Counted from the first letter of the stretch, positions 44,919-55,791 are shown. The stretch is DNA of 64,000 nucleotides from QUBU01 sp014337915 (GCA_030263395.1 SZOW01000007.1:94250-158249); one strand, 5' to 3'. The notes: a model not told the origin generated them from the sequence alone. Translations and numbers: made by a program.

Positions 44919-45952
44919 ACGAGGCCGTGGGTGCCGACGCCGAGCAGGCGCACCGGCCGGCTGATCGCCTCGGTGCGTGCGAGCAGCGCGAGCGCGCGGC
45001 TGCCGATCACGCCGGCATCGGCGGTGGCGGCCGCTTCGGTGTGGCTGCGGGTCACGGTCGTGAAGTCGCCGTAGCGCACCTTGATGGTCACGGTGCGCGC
45101 CCGCAGGCGGCGCTTCGCGAGCGAGGCCGCCACCTGCTCTGCGAGCCGGCGGATGGCCTCGGCCTGCGCGGCAGGGGCGTCCAGGTCGCTGGCGAAAGTG
45201 GTTTCCGCTGAAACGGATTTCCGCGGGCGATCGGGCCGCACCGGACGCGGATCCTCGCCCTGCGCCAGTTGCCGTAGCCAGCCGGCGAGGCTGCCCACGG
45301 CGCCGGCGAGCGCTGCCGGATCCACCGCCCGCACATCCACCAGCCGCTCGATGCCGATGGCGCGCAGCTTGCGCGCCGTGACCGGCCCCACGCCCCACAG
45401 CGCCTCCACCGGCAGCTTCTGGAGGAAAGCCTCGACCCTGGCCGGCGCAATCACCGTGAGCCCGTCCGGCTTGCGCCAGCCCGAGGCGATCTTCGCCAGG
45501 AACTTGTTGGGCGCGACGCCGGCGGAGGCCGTCAGCGCGAGTTCCTCGCGGATGCGCTCCTTCAGCCGGCGGGCCACGACCATCGCCAGCGGCTCGCCCC
45601 AGAGGTTCTCGGTGACGTCGAGATAGGCTTCATCCAGCGACAGCGGCTCCACCAGCGGCGTCGCCTGGCGCATGATCGCCATCACGCGCTGCGAGGCTTC
45701 GCGGTAGCGCGGGAAGTCCGGCCGTACCACCACCAGGTCAGGGCACTGGCGCAAAGCGCGCGCCGTGGGCATGGCCGAACGCACGCCGAAGGCGCGCGCC
45801 TCGTAGCTGGCCGCCGCCACCACGCCGCGCGAGCCGGGCGCGCCGCCCACCGCCACCGGTCGGCCGCGCAGCGCGGGGTCGTCGCGCTGCTCCACGGAGG
45901 CGTAGAACGCATCCATGTCGAGGTGAATGATGCGGCGCAGGGGCGGATCCAC
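44903..45952 (-). CDS. dinB: DNA polymerase IV, C-terminus replaced at a repeat
   Basis: This 349-residue Y-family translesion polymerase has catalytic motifs DMDAFYASVE (D12) and SLDEAYLD (about 104) and the little-finger domain. The protein ends RLLGVGTHGLVQNGA, where NGA and the stop come from family A sequence (aatggtgcctga). Pol IV normally continues past this point to a clamp-binding peptide near the C-terminus, which is absent here. The start is GTG 45952. Confidence 0.92.
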   Translation of the reverse strand: MDPPLRRIIHLDMDAFYASVEQRDDPALRGRPVAVGGAPGSRGVVAAASYEARAFGVRSAMPTARALRQCPDLVVVRPDFPRYREASQRVMAIMRQATPLVEPLSLDEAYLDVTENLWGEPLAMVVARRLKERIREELALTASAGVAPNKFLAKIASGWRKPDGLTVIAPARVEAFLQKLPVEALWGVGPVTARKLRAIGIERLVDVRAVDPAALAGAVGSLAGWLRQLAQGEDPRPVRPDRPRKSVSAETTFASDLDAPAAQAEAIRRLAEQVAASLAKRRLRARTVTIKVRYGDFTTVTRSHTEAAATADAGVIGSRALALLARTEAISRPVRLLGVGTHGLVQNGA

Positions 45953-45964
45953 GGGCGGGCACCG

Positions 45965-45988
45965 TTAAATATGTCAGGCACCATTTTA
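45965..45988. repeat. Family A copy upstream of dinB and dusB
   Basis: ttaaatatgtcaggcaccat followed by ttta lies in the 64-base gap between the divergent dinB and dusB starts. It is in the same orientation as the right arm at 44897, so dinB is flanked by direct copies. Confidence 0.85.
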
Positions 45989-46016
45989 GGCACTGCGCGG
46001 CTACAATCCCGCGGCC

Positions 46017-47000
46017 ATGCAGATCGGCCCCTACAGCATTGATCCCCCGGTGATCCTCGCCCCCATGGCCGGGGTCACCGACAAGCCCTTCCGCCAGCTC
46101 TGCCGGCGCATGGGCGCGGGGCTGGCCGTGTCGGAGATGACCATCGCCGACCCGCGCCTCTGGGGCACGCCGAAGTCACGCCGGCGCATGGACCATGCCG
46201 ACGAGGACGCGCCGGTCAGCGTGCAGATCGCCGGCTACGACCCCGCCATGCTCGCGCAGGCCGCGCGCCACAACGTGGATCTCGGCGCCGACATCATCGA
46301 CATCAACATGGGCTGCCCGGCGAAGAAGGTCTGCAACGTCGCCTCCGGCTCGGCCCTGCTGCGCGATGAAGCGCTGGTCGGGCGCATCCTCGACGCCGTG
46401 GTCGCCGCAGTACCGGTGCCGGTGACGCTGAAGATCCGCACCGGCTACGCGCGCGCCAGCCGCAACGCGCTCGCCATCGCCCGCATCGCCGAAGCCGCCG
46501 GCATCGCGGCGCTGGCGGTGCACGGCCGCAGCCGCGAGGACCACTTCAACGGCGAGGCCGAGCACGACACGGTGGCGGCGGTGAAGGCGGCCGTGCGCAT
46601 CCCGGTCATCGCCAATGGCGACATCGACAGCGCCGCGCGCGCCCGCGCCGTGCTGGCGCAGACCGGCGCCGACGCCGTCATGATCGGCCGCGCCGCCCAG
46701 GGCCGCCCCTGGATCTTCCGCGAGATCGCCGCGGAGCTGCGCGGTGGCGCACCGTTGCCCGAGCCATCGCTGGCCGAGGTGGCAGCAATCCTGCTCGACC
46801 ACCTGCAGGAGCTGCATGCGTTCTACGGCGAACACATGGGCGTGCGCATCGCCCGCAAGCACCTCGGCTGGTACAGCCAGGCGCATCCGGGTGCGGACAC
46901 CTTCCGCAGCCGCGTCAACCGCGCGGAGAGCGCGGCCGAGCAGCTGCGCCTCACACGCGAGCATTTCGACGAGCTGGCGGGCGGGCGGCGCGCGGCCTGA
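46017..47000 (+). CDS. dusB: tRNA-dihydrouridine synthase B
   Basis: This 327-residue flavoenzyme reduces specific uridines in tRNA. The FMN-barrel start ILAPMAGVTDKPFR, the catalytic cysteine in NMGCPAKKV (C100) and VHGRSREDHFNGEA are all present. The length matches DusB. No fis gene follows, unlike in enteric bacteria; an ABC-F gene starts 27 bases later instead. Confidence 0.95.
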   Translation: MQIGPYSIDPPVILAPMAGVTDKPFRQLCRRMGAGLAVSEMTIADPRLWGTPKSRRRMDHADEDAPVSVQIAGYDPAMLAQAARHNVDLGADIIDINMGCPAKKVCNVASGSALLRDEALVGRILDAVVAAVPVPVTLKIRTGYARASRNALAIARIAEAAGIAALAVHGRSREDHFNGEAEHDTVAAVKAAVRIPVIANGDIDSAARARAVLAQTGADAVMIGRAAQGRPWIFREIAAELRGGAPLPEPSLAEVAAILLDHLQELHAFYGEHMGVRIARKHLGWYSQAHPGADTFRSRVNRAESAAEQLRLTREHFDELAGGRRAA

Positions 47001-47027
47001 GGGCGCCGCCGCAGCCCCGGCCCCGCC

Positions 47028-48945
<1,918 letters not shown>

Positions 48946-48947
<2 letters not shown>

Positions 48948-49070
48948 GTGCCGGTGTTACGGTTACGGTTACCTGCCCCGCCGACCTGATTACTGCCTGG
49001 CACCCGGCCTGACGCCATCGACCTGATCCAGCAGCGGCCGGCGGTTACCGTAACCGTAACACCGGCACCT
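48946..49070. repeat. Family C hairpin, copy 1, joining two stop codons
   Basis: Arms 48946-48973 and 49043-49070 begin aggtgccggtgttacggtta and pair with only the inner few bases imperfect. Both outer ends are ag preceded by t, so each end forms the TAG stop of the gene it touches: uup on the left, the RluA/RlmI fusion on the right. The spacer is about 69 bases. Confidence 0.92.
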
Positions 49071-50664
49071 ATATCCGTAGCCAGAGCGTCTTGAGGTAGG
49101 CGGGCTCGTCGCGGGTCACGGGGAAGTCGGGGGGTTGCGGCGCGTAGTGCTCGGCGCTGATGCGTCGGCCGGCGGCGGCGATGGCATCGCGCAGCGTCGC
49201 GACGAAGACCTCCGGCGCCAGCCTTGCGGTGTTGGCACAGGCGAGCAGCACGCCCCCGCTGGCGAGCAGTGGCAGCGCGGCTTCGAGCAGCCGGCCATAG
49301 TCCGCCTCGGCGCGAAAGCGCCCGCCGGCCTTCGACTGCGAGAAGGTGGGCGGGTCGAGGACCAGGGCATCGAAGCGCCGCCCCTTGCGGGCCAGGCGCC
49401 GGAACCAGTCGAAGGCATCGCCGTAAATGAAGTCGTGGTCAGCGGGGTCGATGCCGTTGATCTCGAAGTTGCGCCGCCCGCGCTCGAGGTAGCGCTTCGA
49501 CAGATCGAGGCTGGTGCTGCGCGCGCCACCGAGCGCCGCGCAGACCGAGAAGCCGCAGGTATACGCGAAGGCGTTGAGGACCTCGGGCCGGGACGTCGCC
49601 GTCGTCGTCGCCCACAGCGGAAAGCCCGCGGCGACGTGGCCGGTGAGGAAGCGCCGACGGTTGTCGCGCTGGTCGAGGAACAGGCCGACGGAGTAGCCGT
49701 CGTCGAAGCCGAGCTCGTAGCGCACGCCGTTCTCGCACACCGTGAAGCGCTCCGGGGCCGGCGTGCCGTCCAGCAGGCGCGGGCTCGCCTGCTCTGCCGC
49801 CAGCCGGCGCACCTGCCGGTCGAGGCGTCGGTGGTAGCGGCCCCGTGCTGCGATCCGCGCCATGAGCTGCCGCTCCGCCGCCGAGGGCTCGCGCTCCGAC
49901 TGCGCCAGCAGGTAATCGCCGAGCCGGTCGAGGTACAGGCCGGGCTGCGCGTCCGCGGCACCATGCAGGGCACGGAAGGCATCGGTCGCGGCCGGATCGA
50001 TGACCGCCGCGCGCAGCGCCGCGTGGTGATCGGCAGCAAAGTCCGGCGCTGATTCGAAGCTGACTTCATCGCCCGAGGCCGGGTGGCGCAGCGTAATGCG
50101 CACGGCATGCAGGCAGAGCCGCGGCGCCGGGCCGCCGCCGTAGAGCGCATCACCCAGCACCGGGAAGCCGCTGGCGGCGGCATGCACGCGGATCTGGTGC
50201 GTGCGCCCGGTCAGCGGCTGGGCCGCGACCAGCCGCGGTCGCACGGCCGCATCACCCGCGGGCGCGAAGATCGTCACCGCGGCATCACCCGCGGCACCCG
50301 GCGCACGCGCGACATAGCGGTCCCCGGCGCGCGCGACGACGCCCTCCACGCGCTGCTCGCGCAGCGGCGCGTTGCCGTCGGTCAGCAGCAGGTAGTGCTT
50401 GCGGACTTCGTGGCGCGCGAACTGCGCGCCGAGTTCGCGGCTGGCCCGCGGCGTCTTCGCGAACAGCATGACGCCGGAGGTGTCGCGGTCCAGGCGATGC
50501 ACGATCGCCAGCCCCGCCCAGCGCGGCTCGCGATGGCGCAGCCAGTCGTAGATGCCCTCGCCGGCGAACGGCGCCGGCGCATGCGTGTTCCAGCCCGCCG
50601 GTTTGGCGACCACCAGCAGTTCGTCGTCCTCATGCAGGACACAGGGTGGTGTTTCTGCCGCCAT
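49069..50664 (-). CDS. Fusion of RluA-type pseudouridine synthase and RlmI-type methyltransferase
   Basis: This 531-residue protein joins two RNA-modification enzymes. Residues about 5-215 are an RluA-family pseudouridine synthase with HRLDRDTSG (catalytic D59) and LTGRTHQIRVHAA. Residues about 220-531 resemble RlmI/RlmK-type 23S rRNA cytosine methyltransferases, with GLFLDQRDNRR, the SAM-site region LNAFAYTCGFSVCAALGG, and VLDPPTFSQSK. The PUA domain usual for RlmI is not seen. ATG 50664 is used; TTG 50667 precedes it. Confidence 0.88.
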   Translation of the reverse strand: MAAETPPCVLHEDDELLVVAKPAGWNTHAPAPFAGEGIYDWLRHREPRWAGLAIVHRLDRDTSGVMLFAKTPRASRELGAQFARHEVRKHYLLLTDGNAPLREQRVEGVVARAGDRYVARAPGAAGDAAVTIFAPAGDAAVRPRLVAAQPLTGRTHQIRVHAAASGFPVLGDALYGGGPAPRLCLHAVRITLRHPASGDEVSFESAPDFAADHHAALRAAVIDPAATDAFRALHGAADAQPGLYLDRLGDYLLAQSEREPSAAERQLMARIAARGRYHRRLDRQVRRLAAEQASPRLLDGTPAPERFTVCENGVRYELGFDDGYSVGLFLDQRDNRRRFLTGHVAAGFPLWATTTATSRPEVLNAFAYTCGFSVCAALGGARSTSLDLSKRYLERGRRNFEINGIDPADHDFIYGDAFDWFRRLARKGRRFDALVLDPPTFSQSKAGGRFRAEADYGRLLEAALPLLASGGVLLACANTARLAPEVFVATLRDAIAAAGRRISAEHYAPQPPDFPVTRDEPAYLKTLWLRI

Positions 50665-50683
50665 CAAAGCAAATAGAGCAAAT

Positions 50684-50808
50684 AGGTGCCGGTGTTACGG
50701 TTTCGGTAACCGCAGTCGATGGCGGGATCGGATCGATGGCGGCAGTCCCGGCTCCCGGCGGTAATCATCGTCGGTACCACGAGTTACCGAAACCGTAACA
50801 CCGGCACC
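50684..50808. repeat. Family C hairpin, copy 2
   Basis: Arms 50684-50711 and 50783-50808 share a perfect 26-base complement, ggtgccggtgttacggtttc and onward. Relative to copy 1 the arms differ by the same substitution on both sides (tttcgg for ttacgg). The right arm encodes the last residues and stop of the RlmN-family gene. Confidence 0.92.
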
Positions 50809-51809
50809 GACTCCCCCAGCGAGCGGGCACGGAGCTGGCCGCAGCCGCCGTCGACGTCCTGCGCGGCCGAACGACGCAGCTTGGCGAGGACACCGCGCTG
50901 GTGCAGGCGGCGCGCCATCTCCGCGGCCCGCTCCCAGGCGGGGCGGCGGTAGGGCAGCCCCTCGACCTGGTTGTACGGAATGAAATTCATCACCGCGTAT
51001 TTGCCGGCGAGCAGGCTGGCGATGCCCTCCGCCTCGTCGTCGCCGTCGTTGATGCCCTCGAGCAGCGTCCACTGGTACTGGATCGGGTAGCCGCTGCTGC
51101 GCGCGTAGGCCTCGCCCAGTTCCACCAGTTCGGCCGGCTCGATGCGTGGCGCCCGCGGCAGCAGCTCGGTGCGCAAAGCGCCCCGCGTCGTGTGCAGTGA
51201 CAGGGCCAGCGCCGGCTTCACCGTGCCAAGCGGCAGGCGCTCGAACACGCGGCGGTCACCCACGGTGGAGAACACCAGGTTCTTGTGCCCCAGCCCGCCC
51301 TCGGTGCCGAGCAGCGTGATCGCATCGAGTACCCGCTCGAGGTTGTGCGCGGGTTCGCCCATGCCCATGAACACCACGCGGCGGCACGGGCCGCGCGCCC
51401 GGGCGAGCGCCACCTGGGCGACGATCTCGGCACTGCCGAGCTGGCGCAGCAGCCCGCCGCGACCGGTCATGCAGAACAGGCAGCCAACGGCGCAGCCCAC
51501 CTGGGTGGAAACGCAGGCGCCGCCGCGGGTCAGGAGCACGGACTCGATGGCCAGGCCGTCGGCCAGTGCCAGTAGCAGGCGCGCCGAACCGTCTGCCGCC
51601 GGATGCTCGCTGCTCGTGCGGACCAGCGCCGCCAGCTGCGCGGTGATCGCCGGCAGCGCCGCCTTCAGCCGCGCCGGAAACGCCGACTCCGCGCGCTGCG
51701 CGAAGGCATCCAGCGGCAGGCCGCGCGCCCAGGCGCGCAGCGCCAGCGTCTCGTGCCGCGGACGGGCGCCCGCCTCGCGCAGCTGCAGTCGGATGTCGGC
51801 GATATCCAT
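50784..51809 (-). CDS. RlmN/Cfr family radical SAM RNA methyltransferase
   Basis: This 341-residue enzyme has the radical SAM motif CAVGCLFC and the C-terminal cysteine in GGCGQLRAR that carries the methyl group in this family. FMGMGEPAHNL and FSTVGD are also family marks. It is shorter than typical RlmN and is probably a paralogue. The last residues (SVPVLRFR) and the stop are encoded by the arm of a family C hairpin. ATG 51809 starts MDIADIRLQL. Confidence 0.88.
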   Translation of the reverse strand: MDIADIRLQLREAGARPRHETLALRAWARGLPLDAFAQRAESAFPARLKAALPAITAQLAALVRTSSEHPAADGSARLLLALADGLAIESVLLTRGGACVSTQVGCAVGCLFCMTGRGGLLRQLGSAEIVAQVALARARGPCRRVVFMGMGEPAHNLERVLDAITLLGTEGGLGHKNLVFSTVGDRRVFERLPLGTVKPALALSLHTTRGALRTELLPRAPRIEPAELVELGEAYARSSGYPIQYQWTLLEGINDGDDEAEGIASLLAGKYAVMNFIPYNQVEGLPYRRPAWERAAEMARRLHQRGVLAKLRRSAAQDVDGGCGQLRARSLGESVPVLRFR

Positions 51810-51903
51810 GGCGCGGGCATCGTAACACCCGCCAGCCGGCGGGCCCGCTCAGGCTTCGCAGGGCGCCGGCAGGCCGTGGCGGGCGCTGCCTTGCTCCGGC
51901 CGC

Positions 51904-52455
51904 TCAAGGACGCGAAACCTGCGCATTGCCCTTGATATAGAAGCGCAGCAGGCGCCGCGCCCAGGCACCGGCGTAGTCCACACCGATGCGCGGCCGGCGC
52001 ACGATCGCGAACTCGCGCCGGGCCGCGGGCCGGGTGATGTGCAGGTCGGCGCTCAGCAGGTCGTGGCCGCTGTGGCGGCGGTCCAGCGCCAGCGCCTCGC
52101 AGAGCAGGCCCGGGCCCGAGCAGCGGCCGGCCAGGTGCTGCACCGGCTCCAGGGCGCGGACCAGCACCGCGCTGGCATGGCCCTCGGCCTCGGTCACCAC
52201 GTTGAAGCAGTGGTAGCGACCGTAGATCAGGTAGACGTAGGCATGGCCCGGCGGCCCGAACATGACCGCGGTGCGCGCCGTGCGCCCGCGCGCCGAATGC
52301 GCCGCGAGATCATGCGGGCCGAGGTAGGCCTCGGTCTCGACGATGCGTCCGATGCGCGCCACGCCATGCACCACGTGCACCAGGTGCATGCCGAGCAGCT
52401 CCTGCGCCACCGTCCTGGTGTCGCGGTCGTAGAAGCGGCGTGGCAGGGGGCGCAT
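51904..52455 (-). CDS. mpg: 3-methyladenine DNA glycosylase (Mpg/AAG family)
   Basis: This 183-residue repair enzyme removes alkylated purines. Family motifs are ARIGRIVETEAYLGPHDLAA (catalytic Glu) and GHAYVYLIYGRYHCFNVVT. Its length fits bacterial members. It ends 94 bases from the RlmN-family start and begins 28 bases after the kinase stop. Confidence 0.93.
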   Translation of the reverse strand: MRPLPRRFYDRDTRTVAQELLGMHLVHVVHGVARIGRIVETEAYLGPHDLAAHSARGRTARTAVMFGPPGHAYVYLIYGRYHCFNVVTEAEGHASAVLVRALEPVQHLAGRCSGPGLLCEALALDRRHSGHDLLSADLHITRPAARREFAIVRRPRIGVDYAGAWARRLLRFYIKGNAQVSRP

Positions 52456-52483
52456 CGGTCAGCGTGGCGGGCCAGCGCTGCGA

Positions 52484-53911
52484 TCAGCTGGCGAGCGCCG
52501 CCTGCAGCGCCTCGCGCCAGCGCGCATGGCGGGCGGCGAGCGCGGCATCGGCCTGCGGCGTGAATCGGGTGCCCGCTGCCGGCCACCGGCCCTGGCCACC
52601 GGCGGTGAGCCAGGCGAGGCCGCGGGCGGTGGCCTCCGGGTCGTCGCTGCGCCACACCGGCAGGCCGGCCAGGTCCGCGAGCCGGCGGCAGAACAGCTCG
52701 CTCGCCGCAAGCCCGCCGGTCAGCACGATGCGCGCCAGCGGCGGCCCGTGCCGGCGCAGTTCGTCGAGGTTCTCCACCAGCAGGAACACGATGCTCTCCA
52801 GCACCGCCAGCGCCCGGTCCGCCACATCACCGTCACCGATGAATCGGGATTCCAGGTGGCCCACCCAGAACGGGGCACCGAGGCCGGAAACCGCATTGAG
52901 GAACAGCGGCGGCTCGCTGCGGGAGGAGCGCGCCGCCGCCAGGGCGAGCAGCGCCTCGGGATCGCTGCCCTCGCGCTCCGCGAGCCAGGCCAGTGCGCTG
53001 CCCGCACCGTTCACCGTGCCCTCCAGCATGTAGTCCACGCCCTGCGCGTCCGACCAGACCACGCTCGCCAGCAGGCGTGGGGCCGGCGGCAGCCGGCCGC
53101 GGATCGAGCGCTGCGCGAAGGCGCCGGTGCCGGCATTGACGTAGGCCGCGCTGGCGTCCAGCGGCCCGAAGGCGAACGGCACCGCGGACTGGTCGCCCGT
53201 CACCACCTGCAGCGGCACGGCGAACCCCGCCACGTCCAGCGTGCCGAAGTCGTAGCGGCTGGTCACGCAGCGCGGCAGCAGGCTGCGCGGCACGTCGAAC
53301 AATGCCAGCAGCTCGTCGGACCAGTCGCCCTGACGCGGGTCCCAGAGCTGGGTGCGCGAGGCGTTGGCCGGGTCGGCCAGCGCCTGGCGCTCGCGCGTCA
53401 GGCTGCTGGCGATGTAGCTCGCCAGCGGCCCCATCAGCAGCTCGCCGGCAGCTGCGGCCGCACGCACCGCGGGCAGCTGCTCCAGGCACCAGCGCATCTT
53501 GCTCGCCCCGTAGTGGGGCGAGAGCACCAGGCCGGTGCGTTCGCGGATCCAGTCGCGGTGCGGCTCCAGCCCCGCGAGCCAGGCGGCGTTGCGCCGGTCC
53601 TGCCAGGAAATCACCGGTGCCAGCGCCGCAGCACTGTTGCGGCTCCAGCAGGCCATGCTCGAGCGCTGGGTAGCGAGCCCGGCCGCGACGATGCGCCGCC
53701 CCGCCGCCGTGGCACGGCTGCCCACCGCCGCAATGGCCGCGCGCAGCGAGCCGATCAGCTCCGCGGCATCATGCTCGACGACCTCGCCATCGGCGCTGCG
53801 CTGCGTGCCGATGGCGACCCGCGCCTCGTCGAGCACCGCACCCGCGGCGTCGAAGAGCATGGCGCGGCTCGCGTGGCCGCCCTGGTCGAGTGCAAGGAAA
53901 CAGTCGCCCAA
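52484..53911 (-). CDS. FGGY family carbohydrate kinase
   Basis: This 475-residue kinase has the N-terminal phosphate motif FLALDQGGHASRA, STQ-like ATQRSSM, GDQSAVPFAFG, and the C-terminal signature VLTGGLAAS. It resembles glycerol and xylulose kinases, but the substrate is not certain. The only start that keeps the phosphate motif is TTG 53911, which follows directly on the T-run of the upstream gene's terminator. No transporter is nearby. Confidence 0.85.
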   Translation of the reverse strand: MGDCFLALDQGGHASRAMLFDAAGAVLDEARVAIGTQRSADGEVVEHDAAELIGSLRAAIAAVGSRATAAGRRIVAAGLATQRSSMACWSRNSAAALAPVISWQDRRNAAWLAGLEPHRDWIRERTGLVLSPHYGASKMRWCLEQLPAVRAAAAAGELLMGPLASYIASSLTRERQALADPANASRTQLWDPRQGDWSDELLALFDVPRSLLPRCVTSRYDFGTLDVAGFAVPLQVVTGDQSAVPFAFGPLDASAAYVNAGTGAFAQRSIRGRLPPAPRLLASVVWSDAQGVDYMLEGTVNGAGSALAWLAEREGSDPEALLALAAARSSRSEPPLFLNAVSGLGAPFWVGHLESRFIGDGDVADRALAVLESIVFLLVENLDELRRHGPPLARIVLTGGLAASELFCRRLADLAGLPVWRSDDPEATARGLAWLTAGGQGRWPAAGTRFTPQADAALAARHARWREALQAALAS

Positions 53912-53945
53912 AGAAAAAGCCCCCGGGCCACGGGGGCCCGGGGGC
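53911..53945 (-). terminator. Intrinsic terminator of the 53972 membrane protein gene
   Basis: An 11-bp GC stem (53919-53929 with 53935-53945, five-base loop) is followed on the minus strand by TTTTTCTTT. It lies 26 bases past the membrane protein stop and runs up to the start codon of the FGGY kinase. Confidence 0.9.
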
Positions 53946-53971
53946 AGGTTACGCGGCTGGCGCGGGTCGCG

Positions 53972-54934
53972 CTACTCGCTGGCGCCGCTGGAAGCGGCCA
54001 GCTGCTGGCGCGACAGCTCGGCCTTCTTGTGCGCCGGCGTGCGCGCCGCCAGCAGGCCGGCGATGACGATGCCGGCGGACAGCAGGCTCATCTCCAGCCA
54101 GAACTCCTGGGGCTTCTCCCAGAACTCGGTGAACAGGTGCCAGCGGCCGGCGATCTCCACGACGTTCCAGGCGACGATGGCCGTGGGGATGCCGTAGCGG
54201 ATGGCGGTGGTCACCTTCCAGAACTTCATCAGCCGCTGGAACAGGTACACGGCCCAGATCACGTTGAGGAAGAACAGGCCGTAGGTCACCGGGTGCTGGT
54301 CACCGAGGATGTTCTCGTCGTACATGAACAGCAGCAGCAGGTAGAAGAACCAGATGATGTAGACGGTCTCGAGCGCGGTGATCGCGGCGAAATTGCGCTC
54401 ATGCTTGGGGTTGGGCTTGCCGACGCGCAGCTTCAGGTTCCGCTGGAACCACAGGAAGAAGTTGCACTTGGTCTCCTTGTTGAGGAGGAAGTAGGCCAGC
54501 GTGGCGAACATGATGCCGACCGAGGACATCATCACCAGGTACTCGGCCTTGGTGGCGATCTCGCCGGCCACGTTCGGATCCATCAGGTCGTCGACGCCGA
54601 GGAAGTCACCGGCCCAGACGAAGGAGAACTCGATCCAGCCCGTCCACAGCAGCGTGCCGGCCCAGAAGCCGAGCCAGGTCGCGGCGACCTCCGAGCGGCT
54701 GCGCATGCCGTAGAACAACATCACCGCGCCGACGGCGCCGAGCGCGAAGGCGGACTGGTAGACGTAGTCCGGCCCCGGCCAGACCTCCTCCATGACGATC
54801 ATCACGGTGTGGCCCAGCGCCTGCACCACGAACACGATGGCGAAGGCCAGCAGCCCGACCCAGGGTGGGCGGTACAGGAGGTTCATCAGCCGGTTGCCGG
54901 ACGTCGGGACTGCGCTTGCGCCTGGAGTACTCAT
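53972..54934 (-). CDS. Multi-pass membrane protein of unknown function
   Basis: This 320-residue protein has about seven or eight transmembrane helices, with a charged cytoplasmic loop in the middle (NKETKCNFF, KPNPKHERN) and many Trp and Phe residues. I do not recognise the family. It has a strong terminator and no operon partner, and is divergent from the CpxRA-like pair, so it may be one of that system's targets; this is inference from position only. Confidence 0.75.
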   Translation of the reverse strand: MSTPGASAVPTSGNRLMNLLYRPPWVGLLAFAIVFVVQALGHTVMIVMEEVWPGPDYVYQSAFALGAVGAVMLFYGMRSRSEVAATWLGFWAGTLLWTGWIEFSFVWAGDFLGVDDLMDPNVAGEIATKAEYLVMMSSVGIMFATLAYFLLNKETKCNFFLWFQRNLKLRVGKPNPKHERNFAAITALETVYIIWFFYLLLLFMYDENILGDQHPVTYGLFFLNVIWAVYLFQRLMKFWKVTTAIRYGIPTAIVAWNVVEIAGRWHLFTEFWEKPQEFWLEMSLLSAGIVIAGLLAARTPAHKKAELSRQQLAASSGASE

Positions 54935-55056
54935 CGTGCCTGCCTCCTTGGGTTTCTGCCGCGGCCCGCTTTCCTGTAGGTTAAAGGGCGGGCCATGGCT
55001 GGCAGTCTAGGAAGGCCGGCGGTGGCACAGTGTCAACAGCAGGTCAACAGCGCGCA

Positions 55057-55788
55057 ATGGCAGGCAATCCATCCACCGACAACGCGGCACCGCGGCTGCT
55101 GCTGGTCGACGACGACGCCAGCCTGGTGGCCATGCTGCGCGAGTTCCTCGAGCTGCAGGGCTTTCGCGTCGACACCCTGCCGGATGCCGAGTCCGCACTG
55201 GCACGCATCGCCAGCGACCCGCCCGAGCTGCTGGTGCTCGACGTCATGATGCCCGGCATGAGCGGCTTCGAGGCGCTGCGTCAGTTGCGCCAGATGCCCG
55301 CGCACCAGGACCTGCCGGTCATCATGCTCACCGCGCGCGGCGACGAATCCGCGCGCATCGTCGGCCTGCTCGGCGGCGCCGACGACTACCTCCCCAAGCC
55401 CTGCAATCCGCTGGAGCTCGCCGCGCGCATCCGCGCAGTGCTGAAGCGCGCACGGGCGCCGGCGCCCGCCAGCCAGCTGCTCAGCGCCGGGCCGCTGGAA
55501 CTCGACCTGCGCACCCGCGTGCTGCGCGCCCTGGGCAATCCGGTGAGCGTCACTGCGGCGGAACTGCGCGTCATGGAACAGCTGATGCGCAGCCCCGGGG
55601 AAGTGCTGTCGCGCGCGCGGCTGACGGAGCTGGCGCTGGACCGGCCGATGGAAGCCTACGACCGCAGCATCGACACGCTGGTGAGCAAGCTGCGCCGCAA
55701 GCTCGACGAGGCCGGCGTGCCCGGCCGCTGCATCCGCGGCCTGCGCGGCCACGGCTACGTGCTCGACGTGCCCGCGGGAACGCCCTGA
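55057..55788 (+). CDS. OmpR-family response regulator (CpxR-like)
   Basis: This 243-residue regulator has a receiver domain with acidic pocket LLLVDDD, phosphoacceptor D62 in LVLDVMMPG and LPKP lysine, followed by a winged-helix DNA-binding domain ending RGHGYVLD. ATG 55057 was chosen over an upstream GTG. It is followed after three bases by the kinase gene, and its length and order match CpxR/CpxA. Confidence 0.93.
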   Translation: MAGNPSTDNAAPRLLLVDDDASLVAMLREFLELQGFRVDTLPDAESALARIASDPPELLVLDVMMPGMSGFEALRQLRQMPAHQDLPVIMLTARGDESARIVGLLGGADDYLPKPCNPLELAARIRAVLKRARAPAPASQLLSAGPLELDLRTRVLRALGNPVSVTAAELRVMEQLMRSPGEVLSRARLTELALDRPMEAYDRSIDTLVSKLRRKLDEAGVPGRCIRGLRGHGYVLDVPAGTP

Positions 55789-55791
55789 GCG

